From positions 148,761-212,760 of the forward strand of contig NZ_KE384074.1 of the NCBI RefSeq assembly GCF_000423665.1: 64,000 bases of DNA, given 5' to 3'. The stretch is from Solirubrobacter soli DSM 22325. GTDB lineage: Bacteria > Actinomycetota > Thermoleophilia > Solirubrobacterales > Solirubrobacteraceae. Every line of letters begins with the position of its first letter. The first letter of the stretch is position 1. This document shows, one piece after another, positions 1 through 8,501 of the stretch. Position numbers and translations under genes: made by a program. Under the pieces are notes generated by a model. It was not told the origin of the DNA. It searched no databases and saw nothing but the letters and a program-made list of their open reading frames with translations.

Positions 1-72
1 GTGAGCAGCGCGGGTGGCGCGAGACGCCGCGGCTGCGCCGCAGCGGGCGCACCGTTATTCGTCAACCGGCTC

Positions 73-357
73 CTAGGACTGGTAGTCGCGCAGACCCGAC
101 CAGTACTGCTTCGCGCACCAGCGGTCGAACCGCCAGAACCCGAGCGCCACGTTGAAGCACAGCAGCAGGTAGCCCGCGAGCTGGCCGAACGCGTCACCGA
201 CGACCGGCACGAGCAGCATCAGCCCGATCAGCAGCGTGGCCCACATCAGGAACCGCCACGGAACACCCCACGTGCGGTTGCGCCGCTCCTTGTCGCCATC
301 GCCGTTTCCCTCGGGAGGTTCCCACCTGGGGTCACTGACGAGGCCAACGAAAGGCAT
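73..357 (-). CDS. small membrane protein, unknown function
   Basis: I do not recognise the family of this 94-residue protein. It has a charged N-terminal stretch rich in Asp, Glu, Arg and Asn up to about residue 30. A hydrophobic region at about residues 36-76 can be read as two membrane segments around a short polar turn, and the tail is basic and aromatic. The protein is therefore probably an inner-membrane protein with two passes. The start is backed by a good promoter directly upstream: a TTGTAA hexamer, a 17-nt spacer and TAGCCT, with the ATG 7 nt later, so the message would be leaderless. No neighbour suggests a job. Confidence 0.6.
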   Translation of the reverse strand: MPFVGLVSDPRWEPPEGNGDGDKERRNRTWGVPWRFLMWATLLIGLMLLVPVVGDAFGQLAGYLLLCFNVALGFWRFDRWCAKQYWSGLRDYQS

Positions 358-364
358 GCGATCG

Positions 365-393
365 AGGCTACTCGAACGTCCCTTCGCTTACAA
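365..393 (-). promoter_or_regulatory. promoter of the small membrane protein gene
   Basis: On the minus strand a TTGTAA -35 (388-393) and a TAGCCT -10 (365-370) are separated by exactly 17 nt, and the ATG at 357 follows 7 nt after the -10. Transcription would begin at or next to the start codon. Confidence 0.5.
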
Positions 394-521
394 GGCGTTA
401 GTTACTGCGACGCAACGAATCATGAGATGTCTAAAGACAGTGGCCGAATCTGGTGGTCTGATGAGCGCTCCGGGCGCATTCCTCGTGGCCTGACTGTTCG
501 TCCTGAGCGGGTGTGGTGGGG

Positions 522-660
522 CTAGTCCGCCTGTTCGGCGGTTGAGACCTCGAAGACGCCGTCGAGGTCGTCGAGGGCGGCGACCAGCTCCTAACGCGGT
601 CCGGCCCGGCTCCAGCACGTCGGTGAACCCGTACTCGCCGGCCGCGCTCGATCAGGCGCA
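522..660 (-). pseudogene. possible remnant of a gene 3' end
   Basis: On the minus strand two frames that look protein-coding follow each other but are joined by a frame change near 583-590. The first reads EYGFTDVLEPGRT. The second reads ELVAALDDLDGVFEV and ends at a TAG at 522-524. The second frame has a stop directly before it, so it has no start of its own. Both pieces have the Asp/Glu/Val/Ala balance of real proteins in this window, unlike the Arg/Pro-rich shadow frames. The parent family is not recognised. The remnant lies directly downstream of the aldolase gene. Confidence 0.25.
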
Positions 661-674
661 AGGCGCCACGATCC

Positions 675-1484
675 TCATGGCGCGAGCAGGGCGATCTTCT
701 CCTCGGCGACGCCGGTCATCGCCTCGATGGCGAGCCGCTGCAGCGCACGGACGTCGTCGCCGACGTCGGCCTTCAGGGCTTCGATGTGCGCACGGCGCAG
801 CTCGGCGTTGACGTTGACCTTCACGACCCCGGCGGCGACGGCGCCCAACAGGTCCTCGTCGGGCAGTCCGGACGCGCCGTGCAACACGAGCGGTGCGCTA
901 CACACCGCGGCGATCGCGCGCAGCCGGTCGAGATCGAGCCGCACCGGCTCGGGCGTGAAGCCATGGACGTTGCCGACGGCGACCGCGAGGGCGTCGACGC
1001 CGGTGCGCTCGACGAACTCCGCCGCCTCTGCCGGGTCGGTCATGCCTTCGGAGGCCGCTTCCCCGGACCGGTCCTCGTCGCCCGCCAGCGCGCCCAGCTC
1101 GGCCTCCACCCACGCGCCCGCGGCGTGCGCGCGGGCGACGACCTCCCGCGTGACCGCGACGTTCTCCTCGAACGGCAGGTGCGAGCCGTCGATCATCACC
1201 GAGCTGTAGCCGAGCGCCAGACAGGCGTCGATCTCGGCTCGATCGCGGCAGTGGTCGAGGTGGACGCCGACCGGAACGCTCGCGGCGCGGGCCGCGGCCA
1301 GAGCAGCGGCGGCGAGCAGCTCCCGCCCGACCGCGGCGTAGGAGCTGACCCCGGCGGACAACAGGACGGGTCGCCGCAACCGTTCGGCGGCGGCGACGAT
1401 CGCCACCGTCGACTCCAACGTGTAGGTCGTGATCGCGGCGACGGCGCGGCCGCGCTGCAGCACGGAGGTCCCGGTGGCGAGCAT
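675..1484 (-). CDS. class II (zinc) ketose-bisphosphate aldolase family protein
   Basis: This 269-residue protein has the length and motif order of GatY/KbaY/Fba class II aldolases. HLDHC (about residue 97) holds the catalytic Asp region and first metal ligands, SVMIDGSHLPFEENV follows, then HGASGLPDEDL with a further metal-ligand His, and VKVNVNAELRR in the phosphate-binding strand. These enzymes cleave ketose-phosphates to dihydroxyacetone phosphate plus an aldehyde. The gene is third in an operon: its ATG starts one base after the stop of the DUF1537 kinase. It therefore probably splits the phosphorylated acid sugar made by that kinase. That substrate is inferred from context; tagatose or fructose bisphosphate cannot be excluded. 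Confidence 0.85.
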   Translation of the reverse strand: MLATGTSVLQRGRAVAAITTYTLESTVAIVAAAERLRRPVLLSAGVSSYAAVGRELLAAAALAAARAASVPVGVHLDHCRDRAEIDACLALGYSSVMIDGSHLPFEENVAVTREVVARAHAAGAWVEAELGALAGDEDRSGEAASEGMTDPAEAAEFVERTGVDALAVAVGNVHGFTPEPVRLDLDRLRAIAAVCSAPLVLHGASGLPDEDLLGAVAAGVVKVNVNAELRRAHIEALKADVGDDVRALQRLAIEAMTGVAEEKIALLAP

Positions 1485-1485
1485 G

Positions 1486-2646
1486 TCAGCGGAACCGTTC
1501 CACGATCTCGGCCAGCGTGTGCTCGTCGCCCACGTTGCCGGCGAAGACCACGTACGGGATGCCGACCGCGCGCGGGTCGGCCTCGGTCGGGCGGAACACG
1601 GAGATCATGCCCGGCAGCAACTGGCCCAGGACGGTCGCGCGGCGGATGCCGAGCCCGTGCACGGCGACGTCGTGCGAGGTGATGCCACCCTTGGCGATCA
1701 CCCACCCGGGGCGGGCGTCAAGCGCGATCCGAACCACCTGGGTCACCGCGCGGGAGACCTCGCGGGCGGTCTCGAGCCCGCCGCAGCGCAGCGTCCGGCT
1801 GGTGTAGATGAGCACGTCATCGGTCGCGAGCGCCTCGCGCACGCGCGCGCCGATGCCCTCCGGGTCCAAGGCCTCGACGTCGAGCTCGAACTCGCGCAGC
1901 CCCGTCGTCGCCTCGACCTGGCGGGTCGTCAGCCCGACGTGCGAGCCGACGACCACGAGCCCGTGCCCGTCACCCGTGGCCACGTCGCGCAGCGGCGGCT
2001 TGGCCGGCAGCCCGGCGAGCGCCCGCACGAATGACGGCCCGGAGCGATACAGGAACCGGCGACCGGAGTCGCGGACCGCCCGGACGACCGCCTCGAGGTC
2101 CTCGTAACTCTCGGCGTTGACGACGATCCAGCCGCCCGCCGTCAGCGCATCGCAGTCGTCCGCCGAGACGCTGTGCGCGTCCTCGCCGGTCTTCTCGCGC
2201 ACGAAGTCGATCAGGTTCGAGCTGCGGTAGCCGAAGGTGGCATCACGCGCGAACTCGGTCTCCCCCACCGGCACCTCGCCCGCGTAGTGGACGTCGCCGC
2301 GCGTGTACCGACCCGCCTCGAAGAAGGCCGGGACCAGGAGGACGCCGTCGTACGGCTCCGGGCTCGCGCGCCGGATCGCCGCGACCTCGGCCGCGACATG
2401 CCCGCGCAGCGTCGAGTCGCTGCGGCTCACGATCTCGACGCCGGGATCGCGCTCGAACAGTGTTCGAGCGACCCGTTCCGTCAGCTCGGCGGCCTCCGGC
2501 TCGCCCAGTGAGCGCGTGTTGGTGAGGAAGAACGTCGTCTCGCCGGCGAGATGCAACTCGTCCTCGTCGAGCGCCATGACGATCGCCACGTCATGGACGG
2601 TCTGCGACCCGGTCGGGTCGTCATCGAGGACGGCGATCGGCGGCAT
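1486..2646 (-). CDS. four-carbon acid sugar kinase family protein (DUF1537, OtnK/DtnK-like)
   Basis: The protein opens with the DUF1537 signature VLDDDPTGSQTVHDVAIVM, which in this family carries the substrate-binding Asp residues. A second typical stretch is SRSDSTLRGH at about residues 96-105. The C-terminal half holds the Gly-rich nucleotide-binding part (WVIAKGGITSHDVAVHGLGI, then PGMISVF). Its 386 residues are usual for the family. DUF1537 kinases phosphorylate sugar acids such as threonate, erythronate or 2-oxo-tetronate in catabolic pathways. The gene sits 3 bp after the PucR-type regulator and 1 bp before the aldolase, so all three are co-transcribed. The exact acid sugar cannot be read from the sequence. 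Confidence 0.88.
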   Translation of the reverse strand: MPPIAVLDDDPTGSQTVHDVAIVMALDEDELHLAGETTFFLTNTRSLGEPEAAELTERVARTLFERDPGVEIVSRSDSTLRGHVAAEVAAIRRASPEPYDGVLLVPAFFEAGRYTRGDVHYAGEVPVGETEFARDATFGYRSSNLIDFVREKTGEDAHSVSADDCDALTAGGWIVVNAESYEDLEAVVRAVRDSGRRFLYRSGPSFVRALAGLPAKPPLRDVATGDGHGLVVVGSHVGLTTRQVEATTGLREFELDVEALDPEGIGARVREALATDDVLIYTSRTLRCGGLETAREVSRAVTQVVRIALDARPGWVIAKGGITSHDVAVHGLGIRRATVLGQLLPGMISVFRPTEADPRAVGIPYVVFAGNVGDEHTLAEIVERFR

Positions 2647-2649
2647 GGC

Positions 2650-3657
2650 TCAGGATCCGGCAATACCCGCCCGGACCTCGAGCTCAACGAGACCCTTGAA
2701 TGTGCGCGGGTCCGATCCCGTCTCGTCGGCGATCCGCTCCAGCCGGTAGCGGACCGTGTTCGGATGCACGTGCAGCGCGGCGGCCGCCCGAGCGATGTTC
2801 AGGTCGGCCGCGGCGAAGGCGCGCACGGTCGCGGCGTCCTCGCCCGTCGCGAGCGGCTTGGCGGCGATCACGGCGCGGGTGGTCACGTCCGCTCCGACGA
2901 GGAGGCACTCGAACGCCGACAGCTCGGCGAGCGCGACGACGGGGCGCTCAGCGGTCGCGTAGGTCAGCGCCAGCGCGGCTTCGCGGTACGCCTGCGGGAT
3001 GCCGGCGATCGCGCCGACGGGCAGGCTCACGCCCAAGCGGCCGACGAGACCGGCCGCGTCGGCGGCGATGATCACCACCTCGTCCTCGCGCACCGCCGCC
3101 AGCGCGCGCTCGGGCGCCTCGCCGTGCCCGACGGCGACGATGAACGGCGGGCGCGGGAGGCGCACGTGCTCGGCCGGCAGGCCCCGCAGGAGCCGCTCGA
3201 TCGCGTCGCGCGCGAGCCGGCCGGACTCGGTCCGCAGCCGCGCTTCCTCGCGCAGGTATCCCTCCGCGGCGTGGGTGGTCATCAGGTCCATCGCCTCGAG
3301 CGCGGTGCGCGCCAGGTCCAGAGCACCGGCGCGGCTGAGGTGCGCGTGCTCGGCCTCCTCGGCACAGACGTCCCAATAGGCGAACAGCGCGACGCGGTAG
3401 GCGTGCAGGAAGCCGTCGAGGCTGACGCCCTGGTGGACGCGGCGGGCCGCCAGCTCGCGGATGACCGCGAGCTCTGCCCGCTCCAGGCGTCCGGCGAAGG
3501 CGCGGGCGAGCAGCCCGGCCGTCGCCGTCGCGCCCTGGACGAGATCTTCGATGACATCCTCGGGAGCGCGGGCGTACTCCGGGATCTCGGCGACGACCCG
3601 CTGGGCGATCGCGCGGCCGATCTCCTCTTGGCGGGCGGCGAGCGCGGCCTCGATCAT
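2650..3657 (-). CDS. PucR/CdaR-type transcriptional regulator
   Basis: The C-terminal helix-turn-helix is of the PucR (HTH_30) type: LNIARAAAALHVHPNTVRYRLERI at about residues 285-308 of 335. The N-terminal two thirds are helical and correspond to the ligand-sensing and GGDEF-like parts of this family. Members sense purines, sugar acids or amino acids and activate nearby catabolic genes. It is the first gene of the operon with the DUF1537 kinase and aldolase and is divergent from an SDR gene. An 8-bp-arm palindrome covers its -10 element, which suggests that it regulates itself. The ATG is 6 nt from a TAGGAT hexamer, so the message is probably leaderless. Confidence 0.88.
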   Translation of the reverse strand: MIEAALAARQEEIGRAIAQRVVAEIPEYARAPEDVIEDLVQGATATAGLLARAFAGRLERAELAVIRELAARRVHQGVSLDGFLHAYRVALFAYWDVCAEEAEHAHLSRAGALDLARTALEAMDLMTTHAAEGYLREEARLRTESGRLARDAIERLLRGLPAEHVRLPRPPFIVAVGHGEAPERALAAVREDEVVIIAADAAGLVGRLGVSLPVGAIAGIPQAYREAALALTYATAERPVVALAELSAFECLLVGADVTTRAVIAAKPLATGEDAATVRAFAAADLNIARAAAALHVHPNTVRYRLERIADETGSDPRTFKGLVELEVRAGIAGS

Positions 3658-3659
3658 TG

Positions 3660-3680
3660 GCCGATCCTACAAGGATCGGC
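3660..3680. promoter_or_regulatory. perfect palindrome over the regulator's -10: likely operator
   Basis: GCCGATCC (3660-3667), spacer TACAA, GGATCGGC (3673-3680). The arms match at all 8 positions. The minus-strand -10 TAGGAT (3664-3669) lies inside the palindrome, 6 nt from the regulator's ATG at 3657. A protein bound here would block or control the PucR-type gene and could also act on the divergent SDR gene, whose possible -10 TACAGT is at 3684-3689. Confidence 0.5.
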
Positions 3681-3738
3681 GCGTACAGTTGGATCTCTCG
3701 CCAAGAAGCACGGCGCGGGTTGCGGGACGCTTCTGCCC

Positions 3739-4437
3739 ATGGAACGAGCACTGATCACAGGAGCGACGTCAGGCATCGGCCGCGCCGTCGCCGAGAAACT
3801 CGCCGCCGACGGCTACGAGGTCCTCATCCACGGCCGCGACCCGGTGCGGGGCGCCGCGGTCGCGGCGGCGACGGGCGGGACGTTCATCGCCGCCGATCTC
3901 GGTGACGCCGACGACGTCCGCCGCCTCGCCGAGCAGGCCGGGGACGTGGACGTCCTCGTCAACAACGCCGGAATCTCCGTCTGGGGCCCGACGAGCGAGT
4001 TCGACCTCCCCGCCTACGACGCGATGTTCGCGTCCAACGTGCGCGCGCCGTTCATCCTCGTCGCCGCGCTCGCCCCGGGGATGGCCGAGCGCGGCCACGG
4101 CGCCATCGTCAGCGTCTCGAGCATGGCCGCACACGTGGGCATGGCCGGGGGCGCCGCCTACGGCGCGACGAAGGTCGCCCTCGAGGCGCTCACGCGCTCA
4201 TGGGCGAACGAGTACGGCGAGGCGGGCGTGCGGGTCAACGCGATCGCCCCGGGGCCGGTCTACACACCGACCCCCAGCGGCCCGGCGTTCATCCGCGCGC
4301 TCGGTGAGACCACCGCGATGAAGCGCGCCTCGCAGCCCGAGGAGATCGCGGAAGTGGTGAGCTTCCTCGTCTCCCCGGCGGCGAGCTATGTCACGGGCGC
4401 GGTCCTGGCCGCGGACGGCGGCCGAACGGCGATCTGA
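3739..4437 (+). CDS. SDR family NAD(P)-dependent oxidoreductase
   Basis: This is a classical short-chain dehydrogenase of 232 residues. The cofactor motif TGATSGIG is at residues 7-14, NNAG follows the fourth strand, and the catalytic Ser lies in VSVSSMAAH with YGATK (Tyr and Lys) further on. It ends with the usual glycine-rich tail (YVTGAVLAADGG). The ATG at 3739 is used because it sits directly before the Rossmann fold; longer upstream readings do not look like protein. The gene is divergent from the PucR-type regulator across 81 bp and may oxidise the sugar acid handled by the neighbouring kinase and aldolase. That role is inferred from position only. Confidence 0.9.
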   Translation: MERALITGATSGIGRAVAEKLAADGYEVLIHGRDPVRGAAVAAATGGTFIAADLGDADDVRRLAEQAGDVDVLVNNAGISVWGPTSEFDLPAYDAMFASNVRAPFILVAALAPGMAERGHGAIVSVSSMAAHVGMAGGAAYGATKVALEALTRSWANEYGEAGVRVNAIAPGPVYTPTPSGPAFIRALGETTAMKRASQPEEIAEVVSFLVSPAASYVTGAVLAADGGRTAI

Positions 4438-4447
4438 AAGCTAAAGC

Positions 4448-4476
4448 CCACCTAAGGGGTCTGACCCCTTAGGTGG
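4448..4476. terminator. palindrome between convergent genes, GGGG/CCCC family
   Basis: Fourteen-bp perfect arms (4448-4461 and 4463-4476) meet around one central base. The core is GGGGTCTGACCCC flanked by CCTAA/TTAGG. It lies between the stops of the SDR (4437) and P5C dehydrogenase (4486) genes and can form a strong hairpin on either strand. A related core recurs at 24825, 49916 and 60049, always downstream of genes. Confidence 0.5.
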
Positions 4477-4485
4477 CGTTTAGGT

Positions 4486-6030
4486 TCAGACCACGAGACC
4501 GTGGCGGACGGTGTTCTCCGTCACCGCGCGGGCCTCGACGAACTGCAGCAGGTAGTCCGGGCCGCCGGCCTTCGGGCCGGTGCCCGAGAGACGCCCGCCG
4601 CCGAACGGCTGGCGGCCGACCATCGCGCCGGTGATCTCGCGATTGACGTAGAGGTTGCCGACCGGGGTGCGGTCGCTGACGTACTCGATCGTGCGGGGCG
4701 AGCGGCTGAACAGACCGCCGGTCAGCGCGAAGCGCGAGGCGTCGACGACGTCGCAGGCGTGCTCGACGCTCTGCACGGTCTCCAGCGAGAGGACCGGGCC
4801 GAAGATCTCCTCGTTGACGACGTCGTGGTCGGCCGGGAGGTCGTGGAAGATCGTCGGCGGGACGTAGAAGCCGTCCTCGCGGGTCTCGGCCTGCGCCAGC
4901 GGCGTGGCGGAGGCGATGTAGCGCTGGATCTTCTGCTGGGCGGCGACGTCGATCACCGGCGGGACGTCGGTGGCGAAGTCGGCGGCCGGGCCGACGCGCA
5001 GCGTCGTGACGGCGCCCGCCATCCGCTCGGCCAACTCGTCGGCGACCGCGGCGTGGACCAGCGCGCGGCTCGCGGCGCTGCACTTCTGGCCCGCGAACGC
5101 GAAGGCGGACTTCAGCAGCGCGGGGACGACGTCGTCGAGATCGGCGTCGGAGTCGACGATGATCGCGTTCTTGCCGCCCATCTCGGCGATGACCTTCTTG
5201 ATGTGACGCTGGCCCGGGAGGACCTTCGCCGCCTGCTCGATGATCTGCAGGCCGACCGCGCAGGACCCGGTGAAGGCGAGCGTGTGGATGCGCGGGTCGG
5301 CGACCAGCGCCTTGCCCGCCTCATCGCCGCCCGGCAGCAGGTGCAGCGCGTTCAGCGGCACGCCGCCCGCGTGCAGGGCATGGACGACGGCCTGGGCGGA
5401 CGCGGGGGTCTGTTCGGCGGGCTTGAGGACGACGGCGTTGCCCGCGGCCAGCGCGGCGGCGACCATGCCGCAAGCGATCGCGAGCGGGAAGTTCCACGGC
5501 GCGATCACGCCGGTGACGCCGCGGCCGACGTAGCGCAGCGCGTTGCGCTCACCCGGCAGCTGGAGCAGCTGACGGCCCTCGGCCAGCGCGAGGGCGCCCA
5601 TCGCGTAGTACTCGAGGAAGTCGATCGCCTCGCAGACGTCGGCGTCGGCCTCGCCCCACGGCTTGCCGGCCTCGCGGACCGCGAGCGCGGCGAGCTCCAG
5701 GCGGCGGTTGCGCAGGACGCCTGCGGCGCGGGAGAGCGCGGCGGCGCGCTCCGCCGCGGACTTCCGCGACCACGCCTTGTGGCCGATCTCGGCGCTCGCG
5801 ATCGCGTCCTTGACGTGCTGCTCGGTCGCCTCGTGGGCGTGGGCGACGATGCGGGTCGGCTGCGAGGGATCGACGGACGCGAACTTGCGGCCGGTGACCG
5901 TCGCGTCGCCGATCAGCATCGGGACCTCGAGCGGGAGCTTGGCGTCCAGCGCGTGGAGCGCTTCAAGCGCCTCACGGCGGACGGACTCGCGGCGCAGCTC
6001 GAGGAGGGGCTCGTTGCGGAAGGTGGTCAT
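4486..6030 (-). CDS. L-glutamate gamma-semialdehyde (P5C) dehydrogenase
   Basis: This 514-residue aldehyde dehydrogenase oxidises the proline-derived semialdehyde to glutamate with NAD+. PWNFPLAI marks the cofactor site and TFTGSCAVG the Rossmann loop. The catalytic Glu is in EMGGKNAIIVDSDADLD and the catalytic Cys in FAGQKCSAASR. EEIFGPVLS and the C-terminal GGGRLSGTGPKAGGPDY are typical of P5C dehydrogenases, including the dehydrogenase half of PutA. Its ATG overlaps the stop of proline dehydrogenase by 4 bp, so the two enzymes are translationally coupled, as expected for a pathway with a reactive intermediate. Confidence 0.95.
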   Translation of the reverse strand: MTTFRNEPLLELRRESVRREALEALHALDAKLPLEVPMLIGDATVTGRKFASVDPSQPTRIVAHAHEATEQHVKDAIASAEIGHKAWSRKSAAERAAALSRAAGVLRNRRLELAALAVREAGKPWGEADADVCEAIDFLEYYAMGALALAEGRQLLQLPGERNALRYVGRGVTGVIAPWNFPLAIACGMVAAALAAGNAVVLKPAEQTPASAQAVVHALHAGGVPLNALHLLPGGDEAGKALVADPRIHTLAFTGSCAVGLQIIEQAAKVLPGQRHIKKVIAEMGGKNAIIVDSDADLDDVVPALLKSAFAFAGQKCSAASRALVHAAVADELAERMAGAVTTLRVGPAADFATDVPPVIDVAAQQKIQRYIASATPLAQAETREDGFYVPPTIFHDLPADHDVVNEEIFGPVLSLETVQSVEHACDVVDASRFALTGGLFSRSPRTIEYVSDRTPVGNLYVNREITGAMVGRQPFGGGRLSGTGPKAGGPDYLLQFVEARAVTENTVRHGLVV

Positions 6031-7340
6031 GGTGCCTCCAGGAGCTCGGCGGTGGTGATGCCGCTGGCGTGGGCGGCGAGGAAGGAGTCGTTGGCGGTGT
6101 TCTCGAGCAGGCGGCGCACGAGGTAGGCCATGCCGGCGACGAGGTCGCCGACCGGGCAGTAGCAGCGCACGCGGCGGCCGGTGGCGGCGATCGCGGCCTG
6201 CGTGTCATCGCCCAGCCCGCGCAGGATCTGGAACTCGAGCAGGTCGTTGCCGACGTTGCGGGAGTCCGCGTAGGCCGCGGCGGCGGCGATCGAGCGCAGG
6301 TTGTGGCTGGCGATCGCGACCTTGACCGGGCCGGCGTTGTCGATCAGGACCTTGGTCAGCTTCTCGAAGTTGCGGTCGCACTCGCGGCGGTCGGTGAAGA
6401 CCGGCGGCGTCCAGCCGTTCTGGGCGGCCTGGACGACCTCGTGGTCCCAGTACGCGCCCTTGACGAGGCGGATCGTGAAGGGGTGCTTGCGCGGGGTATT
6501 GCGCGCCCACGTCAGCAGCTCGTCCAGGTAGTCCGGGGAGTCGACGAGGTAGGCCTGCAGGACGATGCCGGCGGACGGGCCGTTGGCGAACTCCGGCTCG
6601 CTGAGGAGATCGAGGGTGAGCCTCGTGATCGCCTCGCGGGTGTCGAAGGACTCCATGTCGACGTGCAGGTGCGCGTTGACGTCGCGGGCGACCTGCATCA
6701 GGTGGCGCAGGCGCGGGCGGGCGCCCTCGATGCCACGCTCCGGCGCCATCGGGTTGCGCAGGAGCGGCGTGAGCGCGGAGACCTTCACCGAGAGGTTGAC
6801 GTCGCGGTTCGGGTACTTCTTCGCGGCGGCCGCCAGCGCGCGGAGCGTCTCCTCGCAGCGGCGCATGTAGGCGTCGGCCTCAGTCTCGGTGACCGTGGCC
6901 TCGCCGAGCAGGTCGACGGTGGCATCGACGCCGTTCTTCCACAGGCCGGTGATCGTCGGCAGCGAGTCCTTGGCGTCGGCCCCGACGATGAAGCGCTGCG
7001 CCATCTGCTTGACGCCGGTGGCGGCGATCGCGGCGACCGGGCGGGTCGCGAACTTCTTCGCGGTGATACCCGTGGCGCGGTTGGCGAGTTTGGACTCCTC
7101 CTCGGCCTCGGCGAGCAGCTCGTGGAGGTGGCGGGTCACGTCCTGCGGCGTCGCGCACGCGGGGCGGACGTCGACGAAGCGGAAGAGCGCCGCGCGCAGC
7201 GCGGGGTCGCTCATCAGGAGTTCCTGCATGCGCCGCTCGACCCGGGCCGTCGAGACGGCACGTGGACGCGGCATCTTCGTGGCGAGATCGGTCCCGATCT
7301 GGAGGATCGGGCCCTCGAGGTCTTGGGTCAGTGCGGCCAT
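6027..7340 (-). CDS. proline dehydrogenase (FAD-dependent)
   Basis: The protein (437 residues) carries the PRODH barrel signatures: VSALTPLL, LHVDMESFDTRE, GIVLQAYLVDSP, TIRLVKGAYWDHEVV and, at the C terminus, YLVRRLLENTANDSF, which contributes the proline-binding arginines. It oxidises proline to P5C with FAD. The long N-terminal helical arm resembles that of PutA rather than the short stand-alone enzymes. The start at 7340 gives MAALTQDLEGPI; upstream of it the frame becomes low-complexity Arg/Pro and is not believable. The next gene downstream is P5C dehydrogenase (ATGA overlap) and the upstream neighbour is a PucR-type regulator. Confidence 0.93.
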   Translation of the reverse strand: MAALTQDLEGPILQIGTDLATKMPRPRAVSTARVERRMQELLMSDPALRAALFRFVDVRPACATPQDVTRHLHELLAEAEEESKLANRATGITAKKFATRPVAAIAATGVKQMAQRFIVGADAKDSLPTITGLWKNGVDATVDLLGEATVTETEADAYMRRCEETLRALAAAAKKYPNRDVNLSVKVSALTPLLRNPMAPERGIEGARPRLRHLMQVARDVNAHLHVDMESFDTREAITRLTLDLLSEPEFANGPSAGIVLQAYLVDSPDYLDELLTWARNTPRKHPFTIRLVKGAYWDHEVVQAAQNGWTPPVFTDRRECDRNFEKLTKVLIDNAGPVKVAIASHNLRSIAAAAAYADSRNVGNDLLEFQILRGLGDDTQAAIAATGRRVRCYCPVGDLVAGMAYLVRRLLENTANDSFLAAHASGITTAELLEAP

Positions 7341-7393
7341 GGCGGAAATCCTCGTTTCCGGGGGCCGCGGGTCCCAGGGGCCGGTCGTCGCGG

Positions 7394-8494
7394 TTATCGC
7401 GGCGGGGGTGCGACAGTTGTCGCGTTCAGCTTGAGGAGTCTCAGGCCCAGGTGCGCGAGCAGGCGGTCGTCGCCTCGTTGCAGGTCGAGTCCGGTGATCT
7501 CCTCGACGCGCTCCAGGCGGCGGTAGAGCGTCGCGCGGTGCATGTTCAGGCGCTTGGCGGCCTCGGCGACGTCGCCGCCGTGCTCGAGCAGGCCTTCGAG
7601 CGCCTCGAGCAGCTGGTCGCCGCGGCGGTGGGTGGCGAGGAGCTGGATCTGTGTCGGCGTCGCGTGGTGGGTGCGGGTCCAGAGCTCGGCGATCGGCGCC
7701 CAGCTGCCGAGCTCGTCGTACGCGGCGACGGGGCCGAGTTGCGCTCTCGCGCACAGCGCGGCGATCTCGGCCTGCTCGCGGGCTTTGGGCGCGTCAGAGA
7801 GTTGCGTAAAGGAGGACGAGATCCCGCCGTTCCTTACGTTCAGCGATCCCTTTAGCTGGGCGGGATCACGGACGAGGATGGTCAACGTGTCGCCGTGTTC
7901 CAGGTAGGCGACGTCGTGCGCGGCGCGGCTGCGTCTGAGCTTCTCCGCGTCCTGGTCGGTTCCTGCACAGACGACGACCGCGTAGGAGCCAGCGACCGGC
8001 CACCGGAGGATGGCGGCGAGGTCGGCGGCGGCGCCGGTCGCGCCGTGGAAGAGCGCCGTCAGGTGCTCGCGGGTGCGGCGCAGGCGCTCGTCGGCGGCGC
8101 GATGGCGCGCCCACAGGTTCGCGGCGACCTCCTCCCCACCGCGCTTCAGGCTCTGCTTCTCCGCGTCGGTGAGCGGATGGTCGCCGACGATGACCCAGAG
8201 GAACCCGAGCAGCACCTCCCCGTGGCGGATCGGGAGGCAGCCGCGGCGCGTCATGCCGAGCGCGTCGTTGCGCGGGAGGTCCACCAGGTCGCGCGCCCTC
8301 TGCAGCCCGAGCCCGTCGAGCCAGGCGATGACGTCCGGCGAGGTCTCGCGGGTCAGGATCGACGACCGCCGGACGGCGTCCGCCTCGTCGGGCTGCGCGC
8401 TGTGGGCGAGCAGCCGCCAGCGACGGTCCTCGACCGAGATCGGGCGCCGGATCTCGGCCTCGAGGTCATCGACGATCTCCTGCAGGTCGGCCAA
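7394..8494 (-). CDS. PucR-type regulator, probably of proline catabolism
   Basis: The C-terminal HTH_30 domain reads DVAEAAKRLNMHRATLYRRLERVEEITG, at about residues 318-345 of 366. The N-terminal part has alternating helices and strands as in other PucR/CdaR proteins with a sensory region. It lies 53 bp upstream of proline dehydrogenase on the same strand, so control of the proline genes is the likely job; PucR-family activators of proline catabolism are known in actinobacteria. The start codon is TTG (8494), placed 7 nt after a TAGATT hexamer. It diverges from the FAD oxidoreductase gene, and the two -10 elements overlap. Confidence 0.85.
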   Translation of the reverse strand: MADLQEIVDDLEAEIRRPISVEDRRWRLLAHSAQPDEADAVRRSSILTRETSPDVIAWLDGLGLQRARDLVDLPRNDALGMTRRGCLPIRHGEVLLGFLWVIVGDHPLTDAEKQSLKRGGEEVAANLWARHRAADERLRRTREHLTALFHGATGAAADLAAILRWPVAGSYAVVVCAGTDQDAEKLRRSRAAHDVAYLEHGDTLTILVRDPAQLKGSLNVRNGGISSSFTQLSDAPKAREQAEIAALCARAQLGPVAAYDELGSWAPIAELWTRTHHATPTQIQLLATHRRGDQLLEALEGLLEHGGDVAEAAKRLNMHRATLYRRLERVEEITGLDLQRGDDRLLAHLGLRLLKLNATTVAPPPR

Positions 8495-8501
8495 GGCGAA
8501 G

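Larger units (their letters stand above)
358..674. other. 317-bp region without an intact gene
   Basis: The part next to 357 holds the promoter of the small membrane protein. Roughly 380-470 is visibly richer in A and T than anything around it and holds only very short frames, for example a 24-codon frame at 421-493 on the plus strand. The part from 522 to 660 looks like a decayed gene end on the minus strand and is listed separately. Nothing else is recognisable. Confidence 0.5.
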
